A DNA stretch of 64,000 bases from SCGC-AAA076-P13 sp964276145 (GTDB lineage Bacteria > Pseudomonadota > Gammaproteobacteria > Magnimaribacterales > D2472), in contig CAXYDN010000010.1 in NCBI GenBank assembly GCA_964276145.1, positions 1 to 64,000 of the forward strand, given 5' to 3'. Below, piece by piece: positions 26,090-33,532 of this stretch (positions are counted from its first letter, which is position 1; each line of letters begins with the position of its first letter). Both the position numbers and the translations under genes were made by a program. The notes under the pieces are model-generated. The model saw only the letters and a program-made list of their open reading frames with translations. It made no database searches and was not told where the DNA came from.

Positions 26090-27997
26090 TTACTTATCTT
26101 CTTCTTTAACTTCTTCGAACTCCGCATCAACAGTATTATCAGACGCTTCTTCTGAAGTCTCATCCTGCTGGTCGTTACCTTCTTGTGTATAAAGTTTCTG
26201 AGTGAGAGGAGTTAAAACATCATTAACACCTTTTGTTGCAGCCTCTATAGAATCTGTATCTTCAGAACTAATTGCCTTTTCAAGCTCAACAACAGCATCT
26301 TCTACTTGTGATTTTTCTTCATCAGTAAGCTTCTCACCAGACTCTTCAATAGTTTTTCTAGTTGCATGAACTAACATATCAGCATTATTTTTTGTTTTAA
26401 CAAGTTCTTCAAATTTTTTGTCGTCTTCAGCATTTGCCTCAGCATCTTTTACCATTTTTTCAATGTCATCATCTGAAAGTCCGCTAGAGGCTTTAATAAC
26501 AATTGACTGTTCTTTGCCAGTATTTTTATCCTTAGCTGAAACATTCAATATGCCATTTGCATCTAAATCAAATGAAACTTCAATTTGAGGAACCCCTCTT
26601 GATGCTGGAGGTATGTCTGCAAGATTAAATTGTCCAAGAGATTTATTTTGAGCAGCTTGAGTTCTCTCTCCTTGAATTACATGAACAGTTACTGCGGTCT
26701 GATTATCTTCAGCTGTTGAAAATACTTGAGATTTTTGAGTAGGAATAGTTGTATTCTTTTCGATAAGGGGAGTTGCTACTCCTCCCAACGTTTCAATTCC
26801 TAAAGTCAGAGGAGTTACATCTAATAATAATACATCAGTAGTGTCACCAGAAAGAACTGATCCCTGAATGGCAGCCCCAACAGCTACTGCTTCATCTGGG
26901 TTTAAATCTTTTCTAGCATCTTTACCAAAAAACTCAGAAACCTTTTTTTGAACTAACGGCATTCTTGTCTGTCCACCAACAAGTAATATTTCTGAGATTT
27001 CATTTTTTGCAATTTTTGCATCCTTCAGGGCCATTTTTAATGGCTCCAAGCTCTTATCAACTAAGTCTTCAACTAAAGATTCGAGTTTAGCTCTGGTGAT
27101 TTTGTGAACAAAATGCTTAGGCCCAGAACTGTCTGCAGTTATATATGGGAGATTAACTTCTGTTTGTTCAGAAGAGGATAATTCAATTTTAGCTTTTTCA
27201 GCAGCTTCTTTTAATCTTTGCAATGCTAAAGGATCGCTCTTTAAGTCAAAGCCTGATTCTTCTTTAAATTGTTCAACAAAATAATCAATTAATCTCAAAT
27301 CAAAATCTTCTCCGCCTAAGAAAGTATCTCCATTAGTAGATAGCACTTCAAATTGATGTTCTCCATCAACATCAGAAATCTCGATAATAGATATATCGAA
27401 AGTTCCGCCACCCAGGTCATATACTGCTACGGTTGAATCACCTTTATGTTTATCAAGACCGTATGCAAGGGCAGCGGCAGTCGGCTCGTTAATAATTCTT
27501 TTTACGTCTAGGCCTGCTATCTTTCCAGCATCTTTTGTAGCCTGTCGTTGTGAATCATTAAAATAGGCAGGTACTGTAATAACAGCTTCTTTAACTTCAT
27601 GGCCCAGATAGTCTTCTGCAGTTTTTTTCATTTTTTTCAAAACTTCAGCAGCAACTTGAGGAGGTGCAAGTTTTTTATTTGATGCTTCCACCCATGCATC
27701 ACCGTTATCAGCTTTGATAATGTTATATGGAACCATGTCAGCATCTTTGCTGACAACCTCATCATCATATGTTCTACCAATTAATCTTTTAATTGCATAA
27801 AGAGTGTTTTCTGGATTAGTTACCGCCTGTCTTTTTGCTGGTAAACCTACCAAGACTTCATCATTATCGGTATATGCTATGACTGAAGGAGTGGTTCTGC
27901 CACCCTCTGCATTCTCAATAACTTTTTGTTGTTGCCCTTCTATGACAGCAACACAACTATTAGTTGTTCCTAAATCAATTCCAATTATCTTTGACAT
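26090..27997 (-). CDS. dnaK: Chaperone DnaK (Hsp70)
   Basis: A 635-residue Hsp70. The actin-like ATPase domain begins IIGIDLGTTNSCVAV and has VYDLGGGTFD and GGQTRMPLVQ; the linker DVLLLDVTPLTLGIE leads to the substrate-binding beta domain and helical lid, ending in EFEEVKEEDK, the usual co-chaperone-contacting tail. It works with GrpE (exchange factor, upstream) and DnaJ (downstream). Gaps of 13 and five bases show a single operon. Confidence 0.98.
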   Translation of the reverse strand: MSKIIGIDLGTTNSCVAVIEGQQQKVIENAEGGRTTPSVIAYTDNDEVLVGLPAKRQAVTNPENTLYAIKRLIGRTYDDEVVSKDADMVPYNIIKADNGDAWVEASNKKLAPPQVAAEVLKKMKKTAEDYLGHEVKEAVITVPAYFNDSQRQATKDAGKIAGLDVKRIINEPTAAALAYGLDKHKGDSTVAVYDLGGGTFDISIIEISDVDGEHQFEVLSTNGDTFLGGEDFDLRLIDYFVEQFKEESGFDLKSDPLALQRLKEAAEKAKIELSSSEQTEVNLPYITADSSGPKHFVHKITRAKLESLVEDLVDKSLEPLKMALKDAKIAKNEISEILLVGGQTRMPLVQKKVSEFFGKDARKDLNPDEAVAVGAAIQGSVLSGDTTDVLLLDVTPLTLGIETLGGVATPLIEKNTTIPTQKSQVFSTAEDNQTAVTVHVIQGERTQAAQNKSLGQFNLADIPPASRGVPQIEVSFDLDANGILNVSAKDKNTGKEQSIVIKASSGLSDDDIEKMVKDAEANAEDDKKFEELVKTKNNADMLVHATRKTIEESGEKLTDEEKSQVEDAVVELEKAISSEDTDSIEAATKGVNDVLTPLTQKLYTQEGNDQQDETSEEASDNTVDAEFEEVKEEDK

Positions 27998-28010
27998 AAT
28001 ATTCTTTCCT

Positions 28011-28553
<543 letters not shown>

Positions 28554-28574
28554 ATTTAAATCCTATTTGAAACA

Positions 28575-28603
28575 TATATTGGGATTTAAATTTTCAGTTC
28601 AAG
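28575..28603 (-). promoter_or_regulatory. Heat-shock (sigma-32/RpoH-type) promoter of grpE-dnaK-dnaJ
   Basis: On the minus strand CTTGAA (plus 28598-28603), a 14-base spacer and CCCAATATA (plus 28575-28583), very close to the RpoH consensus CTTGAA-N13-15-CCCATNT. Transcription would start near 28567. The -35 lies within one arm of the hairpin behind fur. Confidence 0.75.
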
Positions 28604-28615
28604 AGTAGAACTGAA
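28593..28615 (-). other. Hairpin directly after fur, overlapping the grpE promoter
   Basis: Perfect 8-bp inverted repeat TTCAGTTC / GAACTGAA with a 7-base loop, beginning two bases after the fur stop. No run of T follows, so it is a poor intrinsic terminator; it may stabilise the fur mRNA 3' end or be part of the overlapping heat-shock promoter. Confidence 0.45.
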
Positions 28616-28616
28616 T

Positions 28617-29036
28617 TTATGATTCTATTTTTCTTACATGCAAAATCATACTATGGTCAACTAGCTCATAGCCTTTCTTTTTGGCAATCTCATGTTGAAG
28701 TTTTTCTAGATCTTCGTCATGAAACTCCATGACTTTTCCAGTATCAACATCAACCATGTGGTCATGATGTTCATCTGGATTGATTTCGTAAACAGCCTTG
28801 CTATTTTCAAAATGATGCTTTGTTACCATGCCAGCAGATTCAAATTGAGTTAAAACTCTATATATTGTAGCTAGTCCAATGTCCTCATTATTTGATATGA
28901 GCTCTTTATATATATCCTCTGCGCTAAAGTGAGCCTCTTCCTGTAGAGCTGTGGAAGCAAGAACTTCCATTATTTTTATTCTTGGCAAAGTAGCTTTTAA
29001 ACCAGCTTTTTTTAGCTCTTCATTTTGTTTTGACAT
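28617..29036 (-). CDS. fur: Ferric uptake regulator Fur
   Basis: A 139-residue Fe(II)-sensing repressor. Winged-helix domain 1-85 (AGLKATLPRIKIMEVL, IGLATIYRVLTQFESAG) and dimerisation/metal domain with HHFEN, DEHHDHMV and VDHSMILHVR. The family's usual LICLDCGKV reads VDVDTGKV, and the whole protein contains no cysteine, so the structural CxxC zinc site is absent; Pseudomonas Fur also has a reduced site. It probably controls iron uptake, possibly including the TonB receptor at 33533, though I see no clear Fur box. It is divergent from bamE, as in Pseudomonas. Confidence 0.95.
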   Translation of the reverse strand: MSKQNEELKKAGLKATLPRIKIMEVLASTALQEEAHFSAEDIYKELISNNEDIGLATIYRVLTQFESAGMVTKHHFENSKAVYEINPDEHHDHMVDVDTGKVMEFHDEDLEKLQHEIAKKKGYELVDHSMILHVRKIES

Positions 29037-29106
29037 TATTCTAACTATTATGATTTTTTATTGTCATATTCTAATATTGTGAACAGACTTTACATACATT
29101 ACAAAG

Positions 29107-29112
29107 TATAAT
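29107..29112 (+). promoter_or_regulatory. -10 box of bamE, very close to the start codon
   Basis: A perfect TATAAT ends 11 bases before the bamE ATG, so the mRNA leader would be only about five bases. No ribosome-binding site and no good -35 are visible. Confidence 0.5.
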
Positions 29113-29123
29113 CCAAAATAATT

Positions 29124-29456
29124 ATGAAACAACTTGCTTCAACTTTATTTCTGCTAATTGTAATTATAACAATTAGCTCATGCTCATCTTTAAGTCCCTA
29201 TAAGGTTCCAGTTCTTCAGGGAAATATATTTGAAGATGAAGATTTAGAAAAACTTTCTGAGGGATTAACAAAAGAGCAAGTTCAATTTATTTTTGGAACT
29301 GCTTTGATTCAAGACCCTTTTCGAACATCTAGGTGGGATTATTTTAATTCCGTTACTGTTGGTAATGAGGTCGTGGCTGAAAATAAGTTGACTATATATT
29401 TCAACGAGGATGATCTTGTTGAAAGCTGGGTTATTGAAAAATCATCTGAAGAATAA
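29124..29456 (+). CDS. bamE: Outer-membrane assembly lipoprotein BamE (SmpA/OmlA)
   Basis: A 110-residue lipoprotein. The signal peptide ends in a lipobox ISSC with C20 as the lipidated residue; no aspartate follows it, so outer-membrane sorting is expected. The mature part has the SmpA/OmlA pattern: VLQGNIFEDEDLEKLSEGLT, KEQVQFIFG and DPFRTSRWDYF, then the two-strand sheet. BamE stabilises the BAM complex with BamA (14798). It ends three bases from the convergent rnfH stop. Confidence 0.93.
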   Translation: MKQLASTLFLLIVIITISSCSSLSPYKVPVLQGNIFEDEDLEKLSEGLTKEQVQFIFGTALIQDPFRTSRWDYFNSVTVGNEVVAENKLTIYFNEDDLVESWVIEKSSEE

Positions 29457-29459
29457 AAT

Positions 29460-29738
29460 TTAAATTTTCTTCAATCTTCTCTCTTTTGGATCTTGTCTTA
29501 AAGGCCTGAGTAGCTCAACTCTCTCACCTTCTTTTAATCTATATTTATTTGGTTTAGGTTTAAAATTTCCATCAAGCAACTCTCCATTAACTGCAATAGT
29601 TAATTTATGATTTAACTTATCGATAACATCCTGTATTTTTTTGAATTGAAGAAGCTCTTCTACTGTTAGGCTTGACGAAACATTAAATGAATAAAAATAT
29701 TTATCTTCTTCGCCTTGGTATGTAAAAAAAACTTTCAT
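29460..29738 (-). CDS. rnfH: RnfH family ubiquitin-like protein (RatB)
   Basis: A 92-residue beta-grasp protein of the UPF0125/RnfH family, with the terminal signature YRLKEGERVELLRPLRQDPKERR (residues about 66-88) and the central VNGELL. Its biochemical role is unsettled. It overlaps ratA as ATGA, the conserved ratA-rnfH pair next to bamE and smpB in gammaproteobacteria. It has been listed as an antitoxin partner of RatA, but the pairing lacks good support. Confidence 0.9.
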   Translation of the reverse strand: MKVFFTYQGEEDKYFYSFNVSSSLTVEELLQFKKIQDVIDKLNHKLTIAVNGELLDGNFKPKPNKYRLKEGERVELLRPLRQDPKERRLKKI

Positions 29739-30154
29739 TGAGCTTTCTTGATAAATGACTCAATAACATTATCAGAGAATGATTCGACTATTGGCTGAGG
29801 AGTAATAGCATTTAATAAAAAAGGGAGTTCGAATTCAGCAGAAAATTTAATTTCGCAAAAATCTTTATCTATCTTATTTACTGACCATTTAGCATTAAAG
29901 CTGTCAAAAGGTCCTTTTAATTGTTCGATATTAATGGAATCCTTAGAGATCTCATTTCTAGATTCTATAAAGTATTTTTTTCCTAGAATTTGGAACTCCA
30001 ATCGTCCAATTTCAATTGGAGGATTTCTTGAAATTAATGAGGCTCCAGTGCAACCAGGAACAAATTCTGCATACTTATCAAAGTTAGATACAACATCTAA
30101 TGCCCTGCCTGCATTGAGCTTTACTACCTTCTTGAACTGAAGATCTCTTTTCAT
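29735..30154 (-). CDS. ratA: RatA/Coq10-type START-domain protein
   Basis: A 139-residue single START/polyketide-cyclase domain. Seen: VVSNFDKYAEFVPGC near 21-35, GRLEFQILGKKYFIESRN, LKGPFDSFNAKW and the final helix with SFSDNVIESFIKKA. Homologues include E. coli RatA, reported to hinder 50S-30S joining, and mitochondrial Coq10, which binds ubiquinone; the fold suggests lipid or quinone binding. It is coupled to rnfH by an ATGA overlap. Confidence 0.9.
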   Translation of the reverse strand: MKRDLQFKKVVKLNAGRALDVVSNFDKYAEFVPGCTGASLISRNPPIEIGRLEFQILGKKYFIESRNEISKDSINIEQLKGPFDSFNAKWSVNKIDKDFCEIKFSAEFELPFLLNAITPQPIVESFSDNVIESFIKKAQ

Positions 30155-30161
30155 TTAGTTA

Positions 30162-31511
30162 TTAAAAAAATTGACGATAAAAAATATAGCCTACACAAAC
30201 AGGAGCAATAAATTTTACAAAAAATCTCCATAAAAAATATAGAGATGTATTTATTGAGCCCAACTCATCTTCGATCAAAGACTTCTTCATGAACCAACCG
30301 ACAAATATAGCAATAAGCATTCCTCCAAGAGGAAGCAAAATTTGATTTGCAATGAAGTCCATTGAATCAAGAAAGTTTCTATCACCTATTAAAGAAAAAT
30401 CTGACAAAATATTGAAACTTAATGCTGAGCCTATCCCAAGGATCCATACAAAAAATGAAATAATTTCAGCAGATCTTTTTCTGGACAAAATATTTTCCTC
30501 TGATAAATATGCTACGCCTGGCTCTAAAAGAGAGATTGATGAACTTAAAGCTGCTACTGACAATAATATAAAAAATAACGGCCCAATAAATTGCCCAAAT
30601 TGCATTTGATTAAAAGCAGAGAGCATTGAAACAAAAACAAGGCCTGGTCCACTATTTGGTTCTAAATTGAAAGCAAATATAATAGGGAAAATTGCTAATC
30701 CAGCTAAAATTGCAATCAGGGTATCAAGTGAAGCTACAGTAAAAGAAGTGCTAACTACTTTCTGATCTTTAGGCATATATGCGCCATAAGCCATAATTGA
30801 ACCCATGCCTAAACTTAAGCTGAAAAATGCTTGTCCCATAGCTTGAAGCAGCGTATCTGAGGTTACATTTGAAAAATCTGGTGCAAAAAGAAATGTCATT
30901 GCTCTACTAAAATCGCCATTGATTATTGAATAAATAACCATAAAGATCATTAAAAAACCTAAAAGTGGCATTAATATCTTTACCATTCTTCCAATGCCAT
31001 CTTTGATCCCTGCTGAAACAATCAGAGCGGTCAAGATCATAAATACTGTATGCCAAAAAATTAAATTGATTGGCGAAGAAATGACATTAGTAAATTGTTC
31101 TGGAGAGGTGATTGCTCCAGATGATGAAGCAGATATAAAAATATAATTTAAACAAATGCCTGCAATTACACTATAGAAAGATAATATTAAGACTCCAGCA
31201 AATATTCCACTCCAACCAACAATTTGCCATGATGAACTTCTATTAGATTCAAGTGCAACACTTCTCATTGCATTAATAGGACTGTTACCTGCTCTTCTAC
31301 CTAGAATAATTTCACTTATCATAATTGGTATGCCAATTATTAAAATGCATCCAAGATAGATTAGAACAAAGGCACCACCTCCATTTGTACCTGCTTTATA
31401 TGGGAAGCCCCATATATTTCCCAAGCCTACTGCTGAACCGGTAGCAGCAAGAATAAAAGTCCATTTACCAATCCATGCTCCATGTGATTTTAATTGTCGT
31501 TGTATTTCCAT
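30162..31511 (-). CDS. Sodium-dependent transporter, neurotransmitter:sodium symporter family
   Basis: A 449-residue inner-membrane protein of the NSS/SNF (LeuT-fold) family with about 11-12 helices. The first unwound helix carries ATGSAVGLGNIWGFPY (residues 23-38), contributing Na+ and substrate sites, followed by NGGGAF. Later segments include SFYSVIAG and FFSLSLGMGSIMAYGAY. Bacterial members import amino acids or related amines with Na+, in line with life in seawater; the exact substrate cannot be read from sequence. It begins eight bases before ratA and follows the next protein by nine, so it may be in one transcript with them. Confidence 0.93.
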   Translation of the reverse strand: MEIQRQLKSHGAWIGKWTFILAATGSAVGLGNIWGFPYKAGTNGGGAFVLIYLGCILIIGIPIMISEIILGRRAGNSPINAMRSVALESNRSSSWQIVGWSGIFAGVLILSFYSVIAGICLNYIFISASSSGAITSPEQFTNVISSPINLIFWHTVFMILTALIVSAGIKDGIGRMVKILMPLLGFLMIFMVIYSIINGDFSRAMTFLFAPDFSNVTSDTLLQAMGQAFFSLSLGMGSIMAYGAYMPKDQKVVSTSFTVASLDTLIAILAGLAIFPIIFAFNLEPNSGPGLVFVSMLSAFNQMQFGQFIGPLFFILLSVAALSSSISLLEPGVAYLSEENILSRKRSAEIISFFVWILGIGSALSFNILSDFSLIGDRNFLDSMDFIANQILLPLGGMLIAIFVGWFMKKSLIEDELGSINTSLYFLWRFFVKFIAPVCVGYIFYRQFF

Positions 31512-31520
31512 AGTTTATTA

Positions 31521-31982
31521 TTAAATTAAAGGGTTGCTATAAGGGTTTATCCAATATGCAGATGATATCAAAAAACTTATTGATACAAGCAAAGATAGCA
31601 TCTTTCTAAATTTTTTATAGTCATCATCTTTTAATTTAAAATCTTCAGTAGATTTTTCAAAGTAATAAAAAGATTGGAAACTAAATACTGATATAAGTAG
31701 CGCGATAAGAATTATCTCAAAGTATGTCAAAAAAAGAATAAGGCACCCTATTAAGCTGTATAAAATACCTATAGATAAATTAAATTTTTGATTTTGCTGT
31801 TCATCTCTCCATCCCCAGGCCATGCCGCCCAAAAAAGTAAGAATTATAGATCCATAAGCTAATTGAAAAACGATGGCAATTTTAGAAACTTCTGAGCCTA
31901 CTATCCAAGGTGCAATTGAGAAAAAGGCAAATGGTAAGAATCCAATATAACCATACGTTGATTTAAAATTGCTTATATTCAT
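31521..31982 (-). CDS. DUF3429-like inner-membrane protein
   Basis: A 153-residue protein with about five hydrophobic helices. GFLPFAFFSIAPW near 14 and YGSIILTFLGGMAWGW at 43-58 are the diagnostic DUF3429 pattern (G..PF and YG..IL.FLGG..WG). Function is unknown. A charged segment at 110-130 (KSTEDFKLKDDDYKKFRK) probably faces the cytoplasm. It is divergent from smpB and sits upstream of the NSS transporter. Confidence 0.75.
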   Translation of the reverse strand: MNISNFKSTYGYIGFLPFAFFSIAPWIVGSEVSKIAIVFQLAYGSIILTFLGGMAWGWRDEQQNQKFNLSIGILYSLIGCLILFLTYFEIILIALLISVFSFQSFYYFEKSTEDFKLKDDDYKKFRKMLSLLVSISFLISSAYWINPYSNPLI

Positions 31983-31999
31983 GTTTATTTAATTTTTTC

Positions 32000-32027
32000 T
32001 TGCACTAGTCATATCAAAAGACATAAT
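32000..32027 (+). promoter_or_regulatory. Putative promoter of smpB, leaderless spacing
   Basis: TTGCAC, a 16-base spacer and CATAAT that ends six bases before the smpB ATG. Transcription would start at or next to the start codon. The AAAGG between them is too close to the ATG to work as a normal ribosome site. Confidence 0.4.
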
Positions 32028-32033
32028 AAAGGT

Positions 32034-32525
32034 ATGTCCAAAGATAAACCAAATCTTATTGTAAAGAATAAAACTGCTTCAAGGAACTTTATTCTCGGCG
32101 ACTCATTCCAAGCTGGACTTGTTTTAGAAGGCTGGGAAGTGAAATCGCTTAGAAATGGTAAAATAGATGTTAAAAATAGCTATGTAACTTTTAAAAAAGA
32201 TGAAGCTTGGTTATTTGGTATCAAAATTGATCCTCCAGCATCATTGAAAGATTTTAATGTCGATCCACTTAGAACAAGAAAGCTATTATTAAAAAAAAGA
32301 GAAATTATAGAGCTCCAAAAGCAAAAAAATGAGAAAGGGCTTACGATAATCATGACTTCAATGTACTGGAAAGAAAATCATATAAAATGTGATATAGCTA
32401 CAGGAAAGGGTAAAAAAATCCGTGATCAAAGGCAAGATATAAAGAAAAGAGATTGGGAGCGAGATCAGGGTAGAATTCTTAAGAATGCAAAAAATAACAG
32501 TCATCCCTCTAAAAATTTCAAGTAA
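32034..32525 (+). CDS. smpB: SsrA-binding protein SmpB
   Basis: A 163-residue partner of tmRNA that brings alanyl-tmRNA to stalled ribosomes. OB-fold motifs NKTASRNFILGD, GLVLEGWEVKSLRNGKIDVKNSY and AWLFG are clear; the basic C-terminal tail (KKIRDQRQDIKKRDWERDQ) enters the empty mRNA channel. The tmRNA gene begins 23 bases after its stop, the classical smpB-ssrA arrangement. Confidence 0.98.
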   Translation: MSKDKPNLIVKNKTASRNFILGDSFQAGLVLEGWEVKSLRNGKIDVKNSYVTFKKDEAWLFGIKIDPPASLKDFNVDPLRTRKLLLKKREIIELQKQKNEKGLTIIMTSMYWKENHIKCDIATGKGKKIRDQRQDIKKRDWERDQGRILKNAKNNSHPSKNFK

Positions 32526-32530
32526 TACTG

Positions 32531-32536
32531 TATAAT
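32531..32536 (+). promoter_or_regulatory. -10 box of tmRNA gene
   Basis: Perfect TATAAT preceded directly by TG, between the smpB stop and the tmRNA. It would start a precursor about six bases upstream of the mature 5' end. No clear -35. Confidence 0.45.
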
Positions 32537-32548
32537 TCATGCCCCATT

Positions 32549-32897
32549 GGGGGCGAACAGGGTTCGACATTTCTACTGGACTCCGAAACGCATGCCAAGA
32601 TTGTGGTAATTCTTGTAAAACATACTACAAAAAATTTAGTTGCAAATAACGACAACTACGCTTTAGCAGCTTAATGCTAACCGATGCCAGAATTGACTAT
32701 GGTTTGAAGCATCGGCAAATCACATAGTCTAGCCAAGCTGTGTTGCTTGGACACAGTTTGGTTAAAACTAATCAAGCTCGCTTTTTCACCCTGCTCCTCG
32801 GGTCGAAAAAGTTAAAAAGCCAATTGGGTGAGCTATGCATGTAGAAGTTAGGCTGAAGGATTGATGGACGCGGGTTCAATTCCCGCCGCCTCCACCA
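32549..32897 (+). ncRNA. ssrA: Transfer-messenger RNA (tmRNA)
   Basis: About 349 bases, standard one-piece form. The 5' end GGGGGCG pairs with CGCCTCC just before the encoded 3' CCA, forming the acceptor stem; GGGTTCGACA follows the 5' stem and GGACGCGGGTTCAATTCCCGCC forms the T arm. The tag frame starts at a GCA resume codon. It rescues stalled ribosomes with SmpB (upstream gene) and marks the incomplete protein for proteolysis. The start and end were set from the acceptor-stem pairing. Confidence 0.97.
32642..32674 (+). other. tmRNA proteolysis tag reading frame
   Basis: GCA AAT AAC GAC AAC TAC, then GCT TTA GCA GCT TAA, encoding ANNDNYALAA and a stop. The resume alanine and the terminal ALAA degron match the gammaproteobacterial tag (ANDENYALAA in E. 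coli). Confidence 0.93.
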
Positions 32898-32916
32898 ATT
32901 TTTATAGTTTGTTATA

Positions 32917-32922
32917 TATAAT
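32917..32922 (+). promoter_or_regulatory. -10 box six bases upstream of the following gene's ATG
   Basis: A perfect TATAAT whose expected start point coincides with the A of the ATG at 32929, so transcription here should give a leaderless mRNA. It begins 20 bases after the end of the tmRNA; no terminator is visible between them. Confidence 0.5.
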
Positions 32923-32928
32923 ATAGTC

Positions 32929-33429
32929 ATGTATAAAATTAATTTCTTTCTAGCTCTAGCAATTTCAATCAATGTTTATGCGAATAATGATTATAAAAAT
33001 TTTGAATGCTATTCAACAGATCCTGAACTTGGAGACTCAGCGCATTGGGCAACAGCATCTATAGATCTATTCTCTAAAAATAAATATGAACAAGCGATTT
33101 ATACAGTTGATGCTTGTTTTAAATTATTTTCATATGATGCAGTTGTTATGCAAAAAAAGTTTAATGCTGCAAATACTAGACTTCCTCCTGATGGCAGAGT
33201 GAGTAGAAAAGAAAAGAAAAAAATCCAAGCTAATTGGGCTGTTAATGATGTTTCTTTAGCTTTGTGGGCTAAAGCTAGGTCACTTGAAGAAATAGGAGAA
33301 ATAGAACTGTCTAAAATTGCATATTCTCAGTGCATATTTCTAACTCATGGCAGGGCCTGGGACCCTCAAGGTTGGTTTTGGTCTCCTGCAAGCGACTGCA
33401 TTCAGAGGGGTCAAAAACTTATTAGATAA
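32929..33429 (+). CDS. Secreted protein of unknown function, TPR-like
   Basis: A 166-residue protein I cannot name. A signal peptide at 1-18 (cleavage after VYA) suggests the periplasm. Four cysteines (27, 63, 135, 157) could form two disulfides. Residues 40-66 (ASIDLFSKNKYEQAIYTVDACF) and 105-138 read like tetratricopeptide helices; a basic patch RKEKKKIQ lies at 93-100. The C-terminal WDPQGWFWSP (144-153) is highly aromatic and likely to be the conserved core. There is no ribosome site before the ATG. It sits alone between the tmRNA and the TonB receptor. Confidence 0.7.
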   Translation: MYKINFFLALAISINVYANNDYKNFECYSTDPELGDSAHWATASIDLFSKNKYEQAIYTVDACFKLFSYDAVVMQKKFNAANTRLPPDGRVSRKEKKKIQANWAVNDVSLALWAKARSLEEIGEIELSKIAYSQCIFLTHGRAWDPQGWFWSPASDCIQRGQKLIR

Positions 33430-33469
33430 TTAAGCATTATTTGATAAATAATTAATTAATAATTAGTTA

Positions 33470-33498
33470 TTGAAAATTTACTCATAGGATGTTTATAT
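33470..33498 (+). promoter_or_regulatory. Putative promoter of the TonB-dependent receptor
   Basis: TTGAAA, a 17-base spacer and TTATAT. Transcription would begin near 33505, about 28 bases before the ATG. A strong GGAGG ribosome site lies at 33522-33526, unusual in this window, suggesting high expression. Confidence 0.45.
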
Positions 33499-33532
33499 AT
33501 TCGCATATCTAAAAAATTTCCGGAGGGAAAAC

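Noticed and set aside
28593..28615. Intrinsic terminator of fur
   Set aside because: The hairpin is good but no T-run follows it on the fur strand, so it is listed only as a hairpin.
29460..30154. RatA-RnfH as a toxin-antitoxin system
   Set aside because: The pair is a conserved housekeeping neighbourhood with bamE and smpB, and START-domain homology to Coq10 suggests lipid or quinone binding; the sequence gives no support for a toxin role.
33430..33532. Cobalamin riboswitch or Fur box upstream of the TonB receptor
   Set aside because: Only 103 bases are available, with a promoter and a ribosome site; no conserved riboswitch segments or GATAATGATAAT-like repeats were seen.
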